Shown here: positions 1-7,970 of the stretch, piece by piece | Numbering within the stretch: position 1 is the stretch's first letter | Layout: each line of letters starts with the position of its first letter | Made by a program: the position numbers and the translations under genes | The notes under the pieces: generated by a model | Seen by the model: only the letters and a program-made list of their open reading frames with translations | The model's database searches: none | Told to the model about the DNA's origin: nothing | Source of the DNA: DAONLM01 sp035406685 | GTDB taxonomy: Bacteria; Spirochaetota; GWE2-31-10; MWDO01 | Length of the DNA: 13,453 bases | Reading direction: 5' to 3' | Assembly: GCA_035406685.1 (NCBI GenBank) | Contig: DAONLM010000068.1 | Coordinates: 1-13,453, forward strand

Positions 1-470
1 TGAAAAAAAAGATTGCAAACATAGCAAAAAAAGAGAATATTTCTTTATCAAAATTAATATGTTATGTATTGCAAAAGTTTTCTGACAGAATCAAAAAAAG
101 ATACTGTTTTGGGTGTGAGGATGAGAATGTTTACGAAAAAATAAATGCCGAGGCATCTATACATTTTTATTTGCCAAAGGAAGATTATAGGTTTTTAAAA
201 AAAATCCATTCTGACTTGAATTTTTTCAGCATGGCAAAATTGTTGAGATTTATTCTTCAGGTATTTATTGAAGAATATGAGAAAATGGGGATGCTTGGAT
301 TTGAGAAGAAATGTAGTCTTGTGACGTTGAGGTTATGGCTGAAATTGACAGAGATAAAGAGGTGGTGGAAAAGTAGACAATTGTCCCATTTTAAAGGGAA
401 TTTCACCCCATTTTATAAAGCAATCTACAATGATTGCTATCAAGTAATAGGCTTTGAGACCTACTATTGA
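1..470 (+). CDS. Tandem ribbon-helix-helix-like protein, copy A (5' end cut by window)
   Basis: The reading frame is open from the first complete codon (position 3) to TGA at 468-470, giving 155 visible residues. A TTG at 69 is in frame, but the translation before it already matches the paralogue at the right edge, so the true start lies outside the window; by alignment about 12 residues are missing. Two strand-helix-helix units are suggested: a first helix pair ending near visible residue 30 (SLSKLICYVL) and a second from about 53 to 92 (strand IHFYL, then KKIHSDLNFFSMAKLLRFIL). A tail follows with WW at 121-122 and PFY at 136-138. By fold pattern it would be a DNA-binding protein of the RHH (CopG/Arc/MetJ-like) class, possibly a repressor or antitoxin, but I recognise no named family. 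The paralogue relationship is seen directly; the RHH assignment is inference from the helix pattern. Confidence 0.7.
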   Translation, partial: KKKIANIAKKENISLSKLICYVLQKFSDRIKKRYCFGCEDENVYEKINAEASIHFYLPKEDYRFLKKIHSDLNFFSMAKLLRFILQVFIEEYEKMGMLGFEKKCSLVTLRLWLKLTEIKRWWKSRQLSHFKGNFTPFYKAIYNDCYQVIGFETYY

Positions 471-612
471 CTGAATTTATTTAAAATTCTACTCCAAAAA
501 TAAATGAAACTATTACAATCTTTTTCTCAAATAAAATTAACATTAGGATAAATCTATTTTTTTAATTGCCTAAAAAAATTCTTACCCAACTCTATTTATT
601 TTATAATTTTTT

Positions 613-641
613 TTGACAAACGTAGAAATTTAGAGTATAAA
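613..641 (+). promoter_or_regulatory. Sigma70-type promoter giving a leaderless aroK-aroC transcript
   Basis: TTGACA at 613-618 matches the -35 consensus fully. After a 17-bp spacer, TATAAA at 636-641 matches the -10 box at 5 of 6 positions. Transcription is expected 6-8 bp downstream, at about 647-649, which is the A of the ATG at 649. No Shine-Dalgarno sequence lies between the -10 box and the ATG. Confidence 0.8.
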
Positions 642-648
642 TTGAACA

Positions 649-2256
649 ATGAATATAGTTTTAATAGGCGCAAAAGGTTGTGGTAAGACCACGATTGGTA
701 AACTATTAGCAAAAGAATTAATTTTCCCATTTATTGATATTGATTCAGTAATAGAAGAGATATATTTTGATAGATTTGGAGAAAAGCTCTCTTTTAGAGA
801 AATCTATAAGAAGATAGGAAGTGATAATTTTAGGCAATTAGAAAAAGATGCATCTGAAAAAATCTCCAATACAGATTGGAGTGTAATAAGTACTGGAGGC
901 GGCTCATTTCTAAATCCAGAAATAAGATATTTATTAAGAAAAAATGCAATAGTTATCTTTATTTATGTAAAATTTGATATTTTATGGCAAAGAATAAAAA
1001 AAGACGGCATCCCTGCATATCTTATTGATAAAGAAAACCCGGAAAGTGATTTTGAAAAAAGGGTAAAATATATAGAAGAAGTTCTTATGCCTTTTTCTGA
1101 TTTTATAATCGATTGTTCCTATCTTTCTAATTCTGAAATAATAACAAATATTTTAGAAAATTTAACAAATCATTTTATGTTAAAAATGACATCTCCCAAT
1201 ACATTAGGAGAAATTATAAGAGTTACTACATTTGGTGAAAGCCATGGCAAGGCATTGGGTGCTGTAATAGATGGCTTGAAGCCAGATATCCCCATTGATA
1301 TTGATGTTATTCAGAAAGAATTAAATAGAAGAAAACCAGGCCAGAGTAAAATAACCACGCCAAGAAATGAAGAGGATAAAGTTGAGATACTATCTGGAAT
1401 TTTTGAAGGCAAAACTACTGGAACTCCTATTGCTATGGTTGTTTATAATAAAGATCAGGATTCTTCAAAGTATGAAAATCTAAAAGATATATTTAGACCA
1501 GGGCATGCAGATTTTACCTTTTTTAAAAAATTTGGCATAAGAGACCACAGAGGAGGAGGTAGATCTTCTGGAAGAGAGACTATTGGAAGAGTACTTTCTG
1601 GCTCAATTGCAAAGAGTATTCTTGAAAATAAAGGTATAAATATAATTGCTCATACAATTGAAATTCATAATATAAAGGCAACTAAAAAAGATTATTCTTT
1701 TATAGAACAAAATAGTGTAAGAACTGCTGATAGAGAAGTTGCTTCATTAATGGAAGAGGAAATTCTAAAGGCTAAAAAAGAGGGTGATTCTGTTGGTGGG
1801 ATTGTTCAACTTGAAATTAAAGGAGTTCCAGCTGGTATAGGGGATCCGATTTTTGGTAAATTGGATGCAAGATTATCAATGGCTTTATTTTCAATTGGCG
1901 CAGTTAAAGGCATAGAATTTGGTGATGGCTTTGAACTTGCAAGAATGAAAGCAAGTGAGGCAAATGACCAGATGGATAAAAATGGATTTAAAACAAATAG
2001 ATCTGGAGGAATTTTAGGTGGTATTTCTACTGGAGAAGATATAATAATAAAAATTGCTGTAAAACCTACTCCTTCCATATCAAAAGAACAGATGACAGTT
2101 GATATTCAAAATAATGAAAGAATTATAAAGATTGAGGGAAGGCACGATCCCTGTATTGTGCCAAGGATTATCCCTGTTGTTGAATCAATGGCTGCTCTTG
2201 TTATTTTGGATGCCTTAATGATTCAGGAAAAAATAAAACAGGTAGATTTATTGTAA
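649..2256 (+). CDS. Bifunctional shikimate kinase / chorismate synthase fusion
   Basis: Residues 1 to about 172 are shikimate kinase (AroK-type; ATP plus shikimate to shikimate 3-phosphate). Seen there are the P-loop GAKGCGKTT (7-15), the DID pair (30-32), FRQLE (61-65) and STGGG (81-85). Residues about 177-535 are chorismate synthase (AroC; EPSP to chorismate, FMN-dependent). Seen there are FGESHGKALG (195-204), RDHRGGGRSSGRET (298-311) and RHDPCIVPR (498-506). Both halves are near full length for their families and joined by a linker of only a few residues. Met177 and Met180 could be internal AroC starts, but no ribosome binding site precedes them. The two activities are not consecutive; EPSP synthase acts between them. 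The kinase lid has GIPAYL (120-125) where many AroK proteins have an RPLL-type motif, so the usual lid arginine is not in its expected place. The gene is monocistronic and convergent with the sensor kinase. Cytoplasmic. Confidence 0.93.
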   Translation: MNIVLIGAKGCGKTTIGKLLAKELIFPFIDIDSVIEEIYFDRFGEKLSFREIYKKIGSDNFRQLEKDASEKISNTDWSVISTGGGSFLNPEIRYLLRKNAIVIFIYVKFDILWQRIKKDGIPAYLIDKENPESDFEKRVKYIEEVLMPFSDFIIDCSYLSNSEIITNILENLTNHFMLKMTSPNTLGEIIRVTTFGESHGKALGAVIDGLKPDIPIDIDVIQKELNRRKPGQSKITTPRNEEDKVEILSGIFEGKTTGTPIAMVVYNKDQDSSKYENLKDIFRPGHADFTFFKKFGIRDHRGGGRSSGRETIGRVLSGSIAKSILENKGINIIAHTIEIHNIKATKKDYSFIEQNSVRTADREVASLMEEEILKAKKEGDSVGGIVQLEIKGVPAGIGDPIFGKLDARLSMALFSIGAVKGIEFGDGFELARMKASEANDQMDKNGFKTNRSGGILGGISTGEDIIIKIAVKPTPSISKEQMTVDIQNNERIIKIEGRHDPCIVPRIIPVVESMAALVILDALMIQEKIKQVDLL

Positions 2257-2377
2257 CTTATAATATTTTTAATTTATAAAGCAAAATTCTGTGTAAGAGC
2301 TAAGCGTAAAATAATTTTAATATGGGAACAAGAAAATAAAGCACGACAATTCTTTTTTTGCTACTATTTGTTAACTA

Positions 2378-5300
2378 TTATAATTTTTTCAAAATTTTTT
2401 CTATTTTGTTAAATAATTCCTGAATATTTATCGGTTTGCTTATATAATCATCCATGCCAGCCGCAATGCATTTTTCTCTATCCCCTTTCATTGCATAGGC
2501 AGTTAGTGCTATAATTGGGATATGTGTATTTGTCTCTTTTTCTAATTTCCTTATCTCTTTTGTTGCAGTAATCCCATCCATTTCAGCCATCTCCACATCC
2601 ATTAAGATTAGATCATATTTATTTGTTTTAAAGAAATTGACTGCCTCAAGACCAGAATTTACAGGGGTAATGTCCCAACCCTTTTTTGTAAAAAGGACAA
2701 CAAGAAATTCTTGATTTACCTGATTGTCTTCGGCTAAAAGGATTTTTATTCTCTTTTTTATCTCCTCATTTTCAACCTTTTTTTCTTGAACTATTTTTTC
2801 TTCTTTTTCAAAAGATATTAAAGTGTCTGGCTTTAATATCTTTACTATTGATTTTAATTTAACCGGTTTTTTAATAAAATATATATTTGTATTATTTAAT
2901 TTTTTTTCATCTGTTGGTTTAAATAGTTTATACATAAATATAATTTTTGATTTTATATTATTTTGTTCTAAATTTTCTTTTAAGACAAAGATATCATATC
3001 CAGGGTAATATTCCATTAATATAAAATCTATATTTAAATTATCTGATTTTAAAAAATCTTCCATACGATTAAATACATAAGTTTTGAATTTTAAGTAATT
3101 AAATAAATCCAATAGATATTTTCTGTTTTCTTGATTTTTTTCTATAATACAAATAGAATTATTGGCAAAATCGTAACTCTCTTTTTCATAAGAGTCCTTT
3201 GTGAGTTTTAACTTTAAAGTAAAATAGAAAGAGCTTCCTTCTCCAAATTTACTTTCAACCCATATATCACCATTCATAAGCTCAACCAGTCTTTTTGAAA
3301 TAGCAAGCCCAAGACCAGTGCCACCATATTTTCTGGTAGGGGATGTGTCTATTTGAGAAAAACTTATAAATAATTTATTTATTTTATCTTTTGGAATTCC
3401 TATGCCAGTGTCTTTTATAGAAAACTTTAGTCTTACTTCTTTTTTATCTTCATAAATTTTTTCTATTTTTATTGATATTTCACCCTTATTTGTAAATTTT
3501 ACCGCATTTCCTATTAAATTAACCAGAACTTGCCTTATTCTTTTAGGATCACCTATAACATAAGTGGGTATTGAAAAATCAGGAATATATATAAGTTCTA
3601 AATTTTTAGTATATATTTTGTAGCTAAATTCATCGATAATCTTTTCTACTAAATTAAAGAAGTCAAATCTTATACTCTCTATTTCAAATTTACCAGCCTC
3701 GATTTTAGAAAAGTCTAAAATATCATTTATTATTTGTAAAAGTGAGTCTGCAGAATTTCTTGCCATTTCAATATAACTCTTTTGCTCTTGGGTCAGATTC
3801 GTCATATCAGCAAGATTTAACATACCGAGTATACCATTTATTGGTGTTCTTATTTCATGACTCATTATTGCTAAAAACTCACTCTTGGCTTTATTTGCAT
3901 TTTCTGCCTCTTCTTTTGATTTTTTTAATTCTTCTTCAAATTTTTTTCTTTCTGTGATATCAATAAGAACAGTAACTACTTCTGGTTGATTATCATATAT
4001 TGATATCATTGATCTTGAAATAACAGTTTTTCTTTCCCCATTCTTAGTAAAAATTTCTACTTCAAAATCCTCTACTTTTTCACCAACAAAAATCTTTTTT
4101 AGATTCTGAAGAAATATTGGTTTATACTTTTCATAAATTATATCAAATATATTTCTACCTATGAGTTCTTTTTGATCATAACCTGTTATCTCTTTACTCG
4201 ATTGATTGATAAATAGTATCTCTTCATTTTTATGAATTATAACAACCTCCGGCAATTGAGATATAAAGTTTCGATATCTCTCTTCACTCTCTTTTAAAGC
4301 CTTTTCAGCAAGCCTTCTTTCAATTTTAACTGATGTTTGATTTATCAAAGTTTCAATTATTTTAAAATTCTTTAAATAATTGTTATTTTTTGTAAATATT
4401 ATTACATTACCTAAAATTTTTTCTCTTCTTATAATACCTATTACAAATGTCTCTGTAATTCTAAAAGCATTTAAGAATCTATCAGATCTATTTTTAGATA
4501 TTATTCCAAATGATAAAGAAGTTAAATCATTATCTATCTTTGTAAGTTTTTCTGGAAAAATAGTTAAAAAATCATTCTCCTTTAATTCTGGTAGGTGAAA
4601 ACAAAAATTATTGATATCCCTATTAAAAATTTTATTTAGAGTTAATCTATCATATTCTGTGGCTTGAATATGCTTTATTTGAATACTATTATTCAGCCTG
4701 TCGTATAAGCAGAAAAAAATTATACTTTCCCCAATAACCTCAAAAATATTCTCACCTACAAACTTAAAAACATCCTGATCATTGGGTAATTCTGCAAGTT
4801 CAAAGGTTTTACTTGCTATATATTCGAGTTGATTTATATATTCAAAAGATCTTTTTTGAGCATATTGCCTTTCTATAATCTCTTCCCTTAAAATTTGTGT
4901 CTGCCTCATATCCTGAGCAATAATTAATATTCCTTGAATATCATTATATCTATCCTCTAAAATAGAAGCAGAAAGAATAACCGGGATCTTATTCTTTTCT
5001 TTATCAAAAAAATTAATATTACAAACACAAAAAAGCATCGATTTGTTTAATAATTTTGTTATCTTTTCATTGTAATCTTCTCTGTTTTCTAAAAAAATGT
5101 CAAGTTCTTTACCTATTAATTCTTTTTCTTCATAATTTAATATATCAACTACCTTGGGATTTATCTTTACTATCTTTTTTTCTTCATTAAGAATTATCAT
5201 CATATCTGTCATTTTAGTAAGAAGCTGCTTAATATCAACAGATATGTCATTTAATAATAAATCATATCTTCTTATTGAATAGATAGAAAAAAATCCTAAA

Positions 5301-5938
5301 ATAAAACTAAAAAATAGTCCAAGAGGCGGGATTCTTTCATTTATGAGCCTTACAAAGATATTTGTTAATAATGTTAGAGTTAACATAATTATACTCACAC
5401 ATAAAAGAATCCGGCCAATTATTTTTTCTTTATTCTTTCTGGTTTTTTTTAGCCAGTAGATGATACTTGCTAGGAATAAAAAATAATAGATAGCATAGAC
5501 AAAAACATATGCATAAAACCAGAAAGATTTCCTATTAAGTATTCCATACACTATATCTTTATATATGATAAAGTCAGTTAGTAAGATGGGAGTAAATATA
5601 TTTACTATAAAAAATATTGAGTATATAATATAAAATATAATCGCTATAATTTTAAACTTAAAATCTTTTATAAGACCTGTAAGTTCAAAAACAAAGTGTA
5701 TTGAGAAGGCTAATACAATTGTCCAACCAAAGGCTCCGACTTTATATAAAGTATAGGCATAAGAGATATTTTTAGGATCAAAGATAAACATATAGGATAA
5801 TGCCCAGATGCCTAAAAAAAACGAGATTAAGGAAATTAATATGTTTATCTTCCCTTTATAATTATAATATAAAGAAAAAATAGCAATGAGAATATTAAAT
5901 ATAAAATTTAATAAACACAAGACAGACAAGATTGGCAT
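2378..5938 (-). CDS. Hybrid sensor histidine kinase (7TM-PAS-GAF-PAS-HisKA-HATPase-pseudoREC-REC)
   Basis: A membrane-bound hybrid kinase of 1186 residues. About seven hydrophobic segments fill residues 5-222, resembling the 7TM N-terminus of some histidine kinases. Then come a PAS domain (about 240-350), a GAF-like domain (about 370-540), a second PAS (about 548-664, ending DITERKK) and a short coiled coil. The HisKA dimerisation domain carries the phosphoacceptor His694 in SHEIRTP. The ATPase domain shows the N box (Asn807, Asn811), G1 DTGIGIP (843-849) and G2 GGTGLGLAI (872-880). The first receiver (about 928-1035) is degenerate, with Glu976 where Asp is expected. The second (about 1064-1186) is canonical: Glu1070-Asp1071, Asp1114, Thr1146 and Lys1168. 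There is no HPt domain, so phosphate must leave through a separate protein. The signal is unknown. It follows the outer-membrane-like gene by 21 bp, probably as one transcript; AAAGGA lies about 13 bp before its ATG. Confidence 0.93.
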   Translation of the reverse strand: MPILSVLCLLNFIFNILIAIFSLYYNYKGKINILISLISFFLGIWALSYMFIFDPKNISYAYTLYKVGAFGWTIVLAFSIHFVFELTGLIKDFKFKIIAIIFYIIYSIFFIVNIFTPILLTDFIIYKDIVYGILNRKSFWFYAYVFVYAIYYFLFLASIIYWLKKTRKNKEKIIGRILLCVSIIMLTLTLLTNIFVRLINERIPPLGLFFSFILGFFSIYSIRRYDLLLNDISVDIKQLLTKMTDMMIILNEEKKIVKINPKVVDILNYEEKELIGKELDIFLENREDYNEKITKLLNKSMLFCVCNINFFDKEKNKIPVILSASILEDRYNDIQGILIIAQDMRQTQILREEIIERQYAQKRSFEYINQLEYIASKTFELAELPNDQDVFKFVGENIFEVIGESIIFFCLYDRLNNSIQIKHIQATEYDRLTLNKIFNRDINNFCFHLPELKENDFLTIFPEKLTKIDNDLTSLSFGIISKNRSDRFLNAFRITETFVIGIIRREKILGNVIIFTKNNNYLKNFKIIETLINQTSVKIERRLAEKALKESEERYRNFISQLPEVVIIHKNEEILFINQSSKEITGYDQKELIGRNIFDIIYEKYKPIFLQNLKKIFVGEKVEDFEVEIFTKNGERKTVISRSMISIYDNQPEVVTVLIDITERKKFEEELKKSKEEAENANKAKSEFLAIMSHEIRTPINGILGMLNLADMTNLTQEQKSYIEMARNSADSLLQIINDILDFSKIEAGKFEIESIRFDFFNLVEKIIDEFSYKIYTKNLELIYIPDFSIPTYVIGDPKRIRQVLVNLIGNAVKFTNKGEISIKIEKIYEDKKEVRLKFSIKDTGIGIPKDKINKLFISFSQIDTSPTRKYGGTGLGLAISKRLVELMNGDIWVESKFGEGSSFYFTLKLKLTKDSYEKESYDFANNSICIIEKNQENRKYLLDLFNYLKFKTYVFNRMEDFLKSDNLNIDFILMEYYPGYDIFVLKENLEQNNIKSKIIFMYKLFKPTDEKKLNNTNIYFIKKPVKLKSIVKILKPDTLISFEKEEKIVQEKKVENEEIKKRIKILLAEDNQVNQEFLVVLFTKKGWDITPVNSGLEAVNFFKTNKYDLILMDVEMAEMDGITATKEIRKLEKETNTHIPIIALTAYAMKGDREKCIAAGMDDYISKPINIQELFNKIEKILKKL

Positions 5939-5959
5939 ATATTAATTAAGTCCTTTATT

Positions 5960-6769
5960 TTAATAAATATACCAACAAATAGATACACCAAATCTTGATT
6001 GAGCCCCAAAAATCATACCAGCAGCCTTTGCCTGAGCATTTTGTTCTGATTCTCCATTATTTTCAAGATTATTAACAATTTCTCCCCACCAGTCTGAAAA
6101 CTCCTGAAAATCTTTTACGGCCCATTGATAGTAAAAACCAAATGAGAATATTTTAAATTTAAAATCAAGCCCGGCTTTAAAATTTAATCCCAATCTGAAT
6201 GCGAAATTTTCATAAGAGCCCCATCTTGCTTTCCATGGTTCTATTTTATAGACAGCATCCGGATAAAAATGGAAAGAGAGACTTACACCCCCAGTTATAT
6301 AAGGCATTACAACAAAAGGAAGTCTAATACCTCCATTTGCATTTATTCCAAAATCAAACCTTCCATTATAAAAGCCGTTATATGGAACTAAAGCAAAGTC
6401 TGTCTCTATCATTAATATTTTCCATAAAATTCTTAATTGGAAAGCATACTCCATACCACCAAATATATTTGCAACTAAAATTCCAGTTCTTGTGTTAGCA
6501 CTCAAATTTTTTAGATGTTCAAATTGTTCTTTACTCATTAATATTTTTTCTTCTGGAGTTAAATCATCATAAGTTTTTCCACTATCAAAATTTTTAAATA
6601 CCTGTGTCATTTTAATATTATCAATAAAGCTCAACATATTGGAGGTAGTTACATTAAGTCCAAATCCGATTTGAAATCTTTTTTCAAAATTTTTTACCAA
6701 CGGTGGAGATGATGAATTTAAAAAGTAGGTACTAAAAATAAAAAGAAAACAAATTACTATTCTTTTCAT
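5960..6769 (-). CDS. Probable outer-membrane beta-barrel protein
   Basis: I choose the ATG at 6769 (269 residues). An in-frame TTG at 6781 would add four residues, but it overlaps the GGAG ribosome binding site that serves the ATG. The N-terminus is a clear signal peptide: MKR, a hydrophobic stretch to about residue 17, then small polar residues. The mature part has many short alternating aromatic/polar segments with Gly and Tyr, for example around FDFGINANGGIRLPF, and ends in aromatics (SICWYIY), as expected for an outer-membrane barrel C-terminal signal. I do not recognise a family; an OmpA/OMP_b-brl-like or spirochaetal surface barrel is plausible. It is first in a transcription unit with the sensor kinase, so it may be the kinase's envelope partner or simply co-expressed. 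The promoter and the palindrome upstream suggest regulated expression. The export call is firm; the barrel call is inference. Confidence 0.72.
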   Translation of the reverse strand: MKRIVICFLFIFSTYFLNSSSPPLVKNFEKRFQIGFGLNVTTSNMLSFIDNIKMTQVFKNFDSGKTYDDLTPEEKILMSKEQFEHLKNLSANTRTGILVANIFGGMEYAFQLRILWKILMIETDFALVPYNGFYNGRFDFGINANGGIRLPFVVMPYITGGVSLSFHFYPDAVYKIEPWKARWGSYENFAFRLGLNFKAGLDFKFKIFSFGFYYQWAVKDFQEFSDWWGEIVNNLENNGESEQNAQAKAAGMIFGAQSRFGVSICWYIY

Positions 6770-6815
6770 AAAAATCTCCAATTTATTTTTATTTTTTAAA
6801 ATAAAAAAATTAATA

Positions 6816-6844
6816 TTGATTAATTAAAATTTTTTATCTATAAT
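6816..6844 (+). promoter_or_regulatory. Rightward promoter of the lipoprotein-led five-gene cluster
   Basis: TTGATT (6816-6821) and a perfect TATAAT (6839-6844) are separated by 17 bp. The expected start is near 6851, giving a leader of about 65 nt before the ATG at 6916. It faces the leftward promoter and the two overlap. Other TATAAA strings nearer the gene are possible alternatives in this AT-rich stretch, but they lack good -35 boxes. Confidence 0.5.
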
Positions 6845-6847
6845 TAT

Positions 6848-6875
6848 ATTATAGACTTATTTTAAAATAAGTCAA
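6848..6875 (-). promoter_or_regulatory. Leftward promoter of the outer-membrane protein / sensor kinase unit
   Basis: On the minus strand, TTGACT (6875-6870) and TATAAT (6853-6848) are separated by 16 bp. The expected start is near 6841, giving a leader of about 70 nt. The spacer and -35 box lie inside the 6854-6873 palindrome. Confidence 0.6.
6854..6873. promoter_or_regulatory. Perfect 20-bp palindrome, candidate operator
   Basis: GACTTATTTTAAAATAAGTC is its own reverse complement with no loop. It covers the spacer and most of the -35 box of the leftward promoter and starts about 3 bp after the predicted start of the rightward promoter. A dimeric regulator bound here could block both units. 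The regulator is not identifiable from this window. Confidence 0.55.
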
Positions 6876-6915
6876 ATAAAATATAAAAAAAATATAAAAA
6901 AAATGAAGAACTGCT

Positions 6916-7947
6916 ATGAATATTAAAATTAATTTGTTTTTATTTTTTATTTTATCATTATTTATTTTAACTGCCTGTATATCGGATAAGTATCAGATAA
7001 AAAATGGGGAAAGAAATCCTGTTTTTATCTCAGAATTTGATAATAATTATAATGGGCATCTCTTTTGGTTTGCCCATAAAGATGAGAAGGGGAGATATTT
7101 AAAAGATACTAATAACAAAAAAATCCTTTTTGACCCCGAAAAGGATACAATGATTTTTGTTCATGGCTGGCAGGGTATAGGTATATTTGGATGGATGGAA
7201 CATTCTATATTAGAGAATAAAGGAGTTATAACAGGGCCTATTTTTGCAATAATAAGTCTATTGTATAATACTCCAACCTATGGCGCAACCTTTCCTAATT
7301 TTGAAAAGATGGAATCTTCATATAATTATGCAATATTTGATTGGCAGAATTATAACAATATAACAAAAGAGCATGAAAACAGTGAAAATTTAATGATATT
7401 AGAACAATACCTTAAAAATCCTCCTAAAAAATGGCCATCTATCCCCAAAAATTTTAGTGATGAGATAGAGTTACTATCATCTTTCATTGAGCCAGATAGA
7501 AATATCTATATAGTTGCTCACTCACTTGGTAGTCAGGTAGTAATAATGGGATATAATATGTTATCAGAAGAGACAAAAAGAAAGATAAAATTGGTTGTTT
7601 TTCTTGATCCTTTTACAACAGAACATTATAACTATATAGCAAAAAAGACTGGGGGGGATATCCATTGGCTTACCGGCTTAACAAATCAAGAGGTAAAAGA
7701 GGATTTAACTAAAATATTAGAATCAAGTGGGCTTAAAGATAAGTTAATTGTGATATCGTCAACTGATATTGGTAAATCATGGGTTGAAATTTTTGCCAAG
7801 CCTCTTGATATAAGAGTAATAGAAGATGACTATAAAGATTTACCTTTCGATATATTTTATGCGTCAAAAAGCAAAAAATATCACGATGAAATCCTTAAAT
7901 GGTTTTTCTGGGATAAAAAATATAATAAGATTTTAAATCTTAATTAA
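6916..7947 (+). CDS. Lipoprotein with alpha/beta-hydrolase (lipase-like) domain
   Basis: The N-terminus is a lipoprotein signal: a basic start, a hydrophobic run and lipobox LTAC with the lipidated Cys21. The rest is an alpha/beta hydrolase. FVHGW (81-85) is the strand-oxyanion segment, the nucleophile elbow is AHSLGSQ (201-207) with Ser203, Asp231 sits in FLDPF (229-233), and His323 lies near the C-terminus. The HGW, HSLG and LDP order is that of the pancreatic-lipase-like group, whose members cleave acyl esters of lipids; the elbow has Ala where Gly is usual. It likely sits on the periplasmic face of a membrane and acts on an ester. The substrate is unknown. It is the first gene of a five-gene run, 23 bp before the CarS-like gene, which is consistent with lipid metabolism. 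The ribosome binding site is weak (GAAG at 6905-6908). Confidence 0.78.
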   Translation: MNIKINLFLFFILSLFILTACISDKYQIKNGERNPVFISEFDNNYNGHLFWFAHKDEKGRYLKDTNNKKILFDPEKDTMIFVHGWQGIGIFGWMEHSILENKGVITGPIFAIISLLYNTPTYGATFPNFEKMESSYNYAIFDWQNYNNITKEHENSENLMILEQYLKNPPKKWPSIPKNFSDEIELLSSFIEPDRNIYIVAHSLGSQVVIMGYNMLSEETKRKIKLVVFLDPFTTEHYNYIAKKTGGDIHWLTGLTNQEVKEDLTKILESSGLKDKLIVISSTDIGKSWVEIFAKPLDIRVIEDDYKDLPFDIFYASKSKKYHDEILKWFFWDKKYNKILNLN

Positions 7948-7970
7948 ATTTTAAAATTAGGACATAACAA

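Noticed and set aside
69..470. TTG at 69 as the start of the left-edge protein.
   Set aside because: The frame is open upstream to the window edge and the upstream residues align with copy B, so the gene is truncated by the window rather than starting there.
2257..2377. A bidirectional terminator between the convergent aroK-aroC and sensor kinase genes.
   Set aside because: Only a 4-bp AGCA/TGCT pair with a 15-nt loop could be found, which is too weak to call.
6770..6781. TTG at 6781 as the start of the outer-membrane-like protein.
   Set aside because: The TTG overlaps the GGAG ribosome binding site that is well placed for the ATG at 6769, and the signal peptide begins naturally with MKR.
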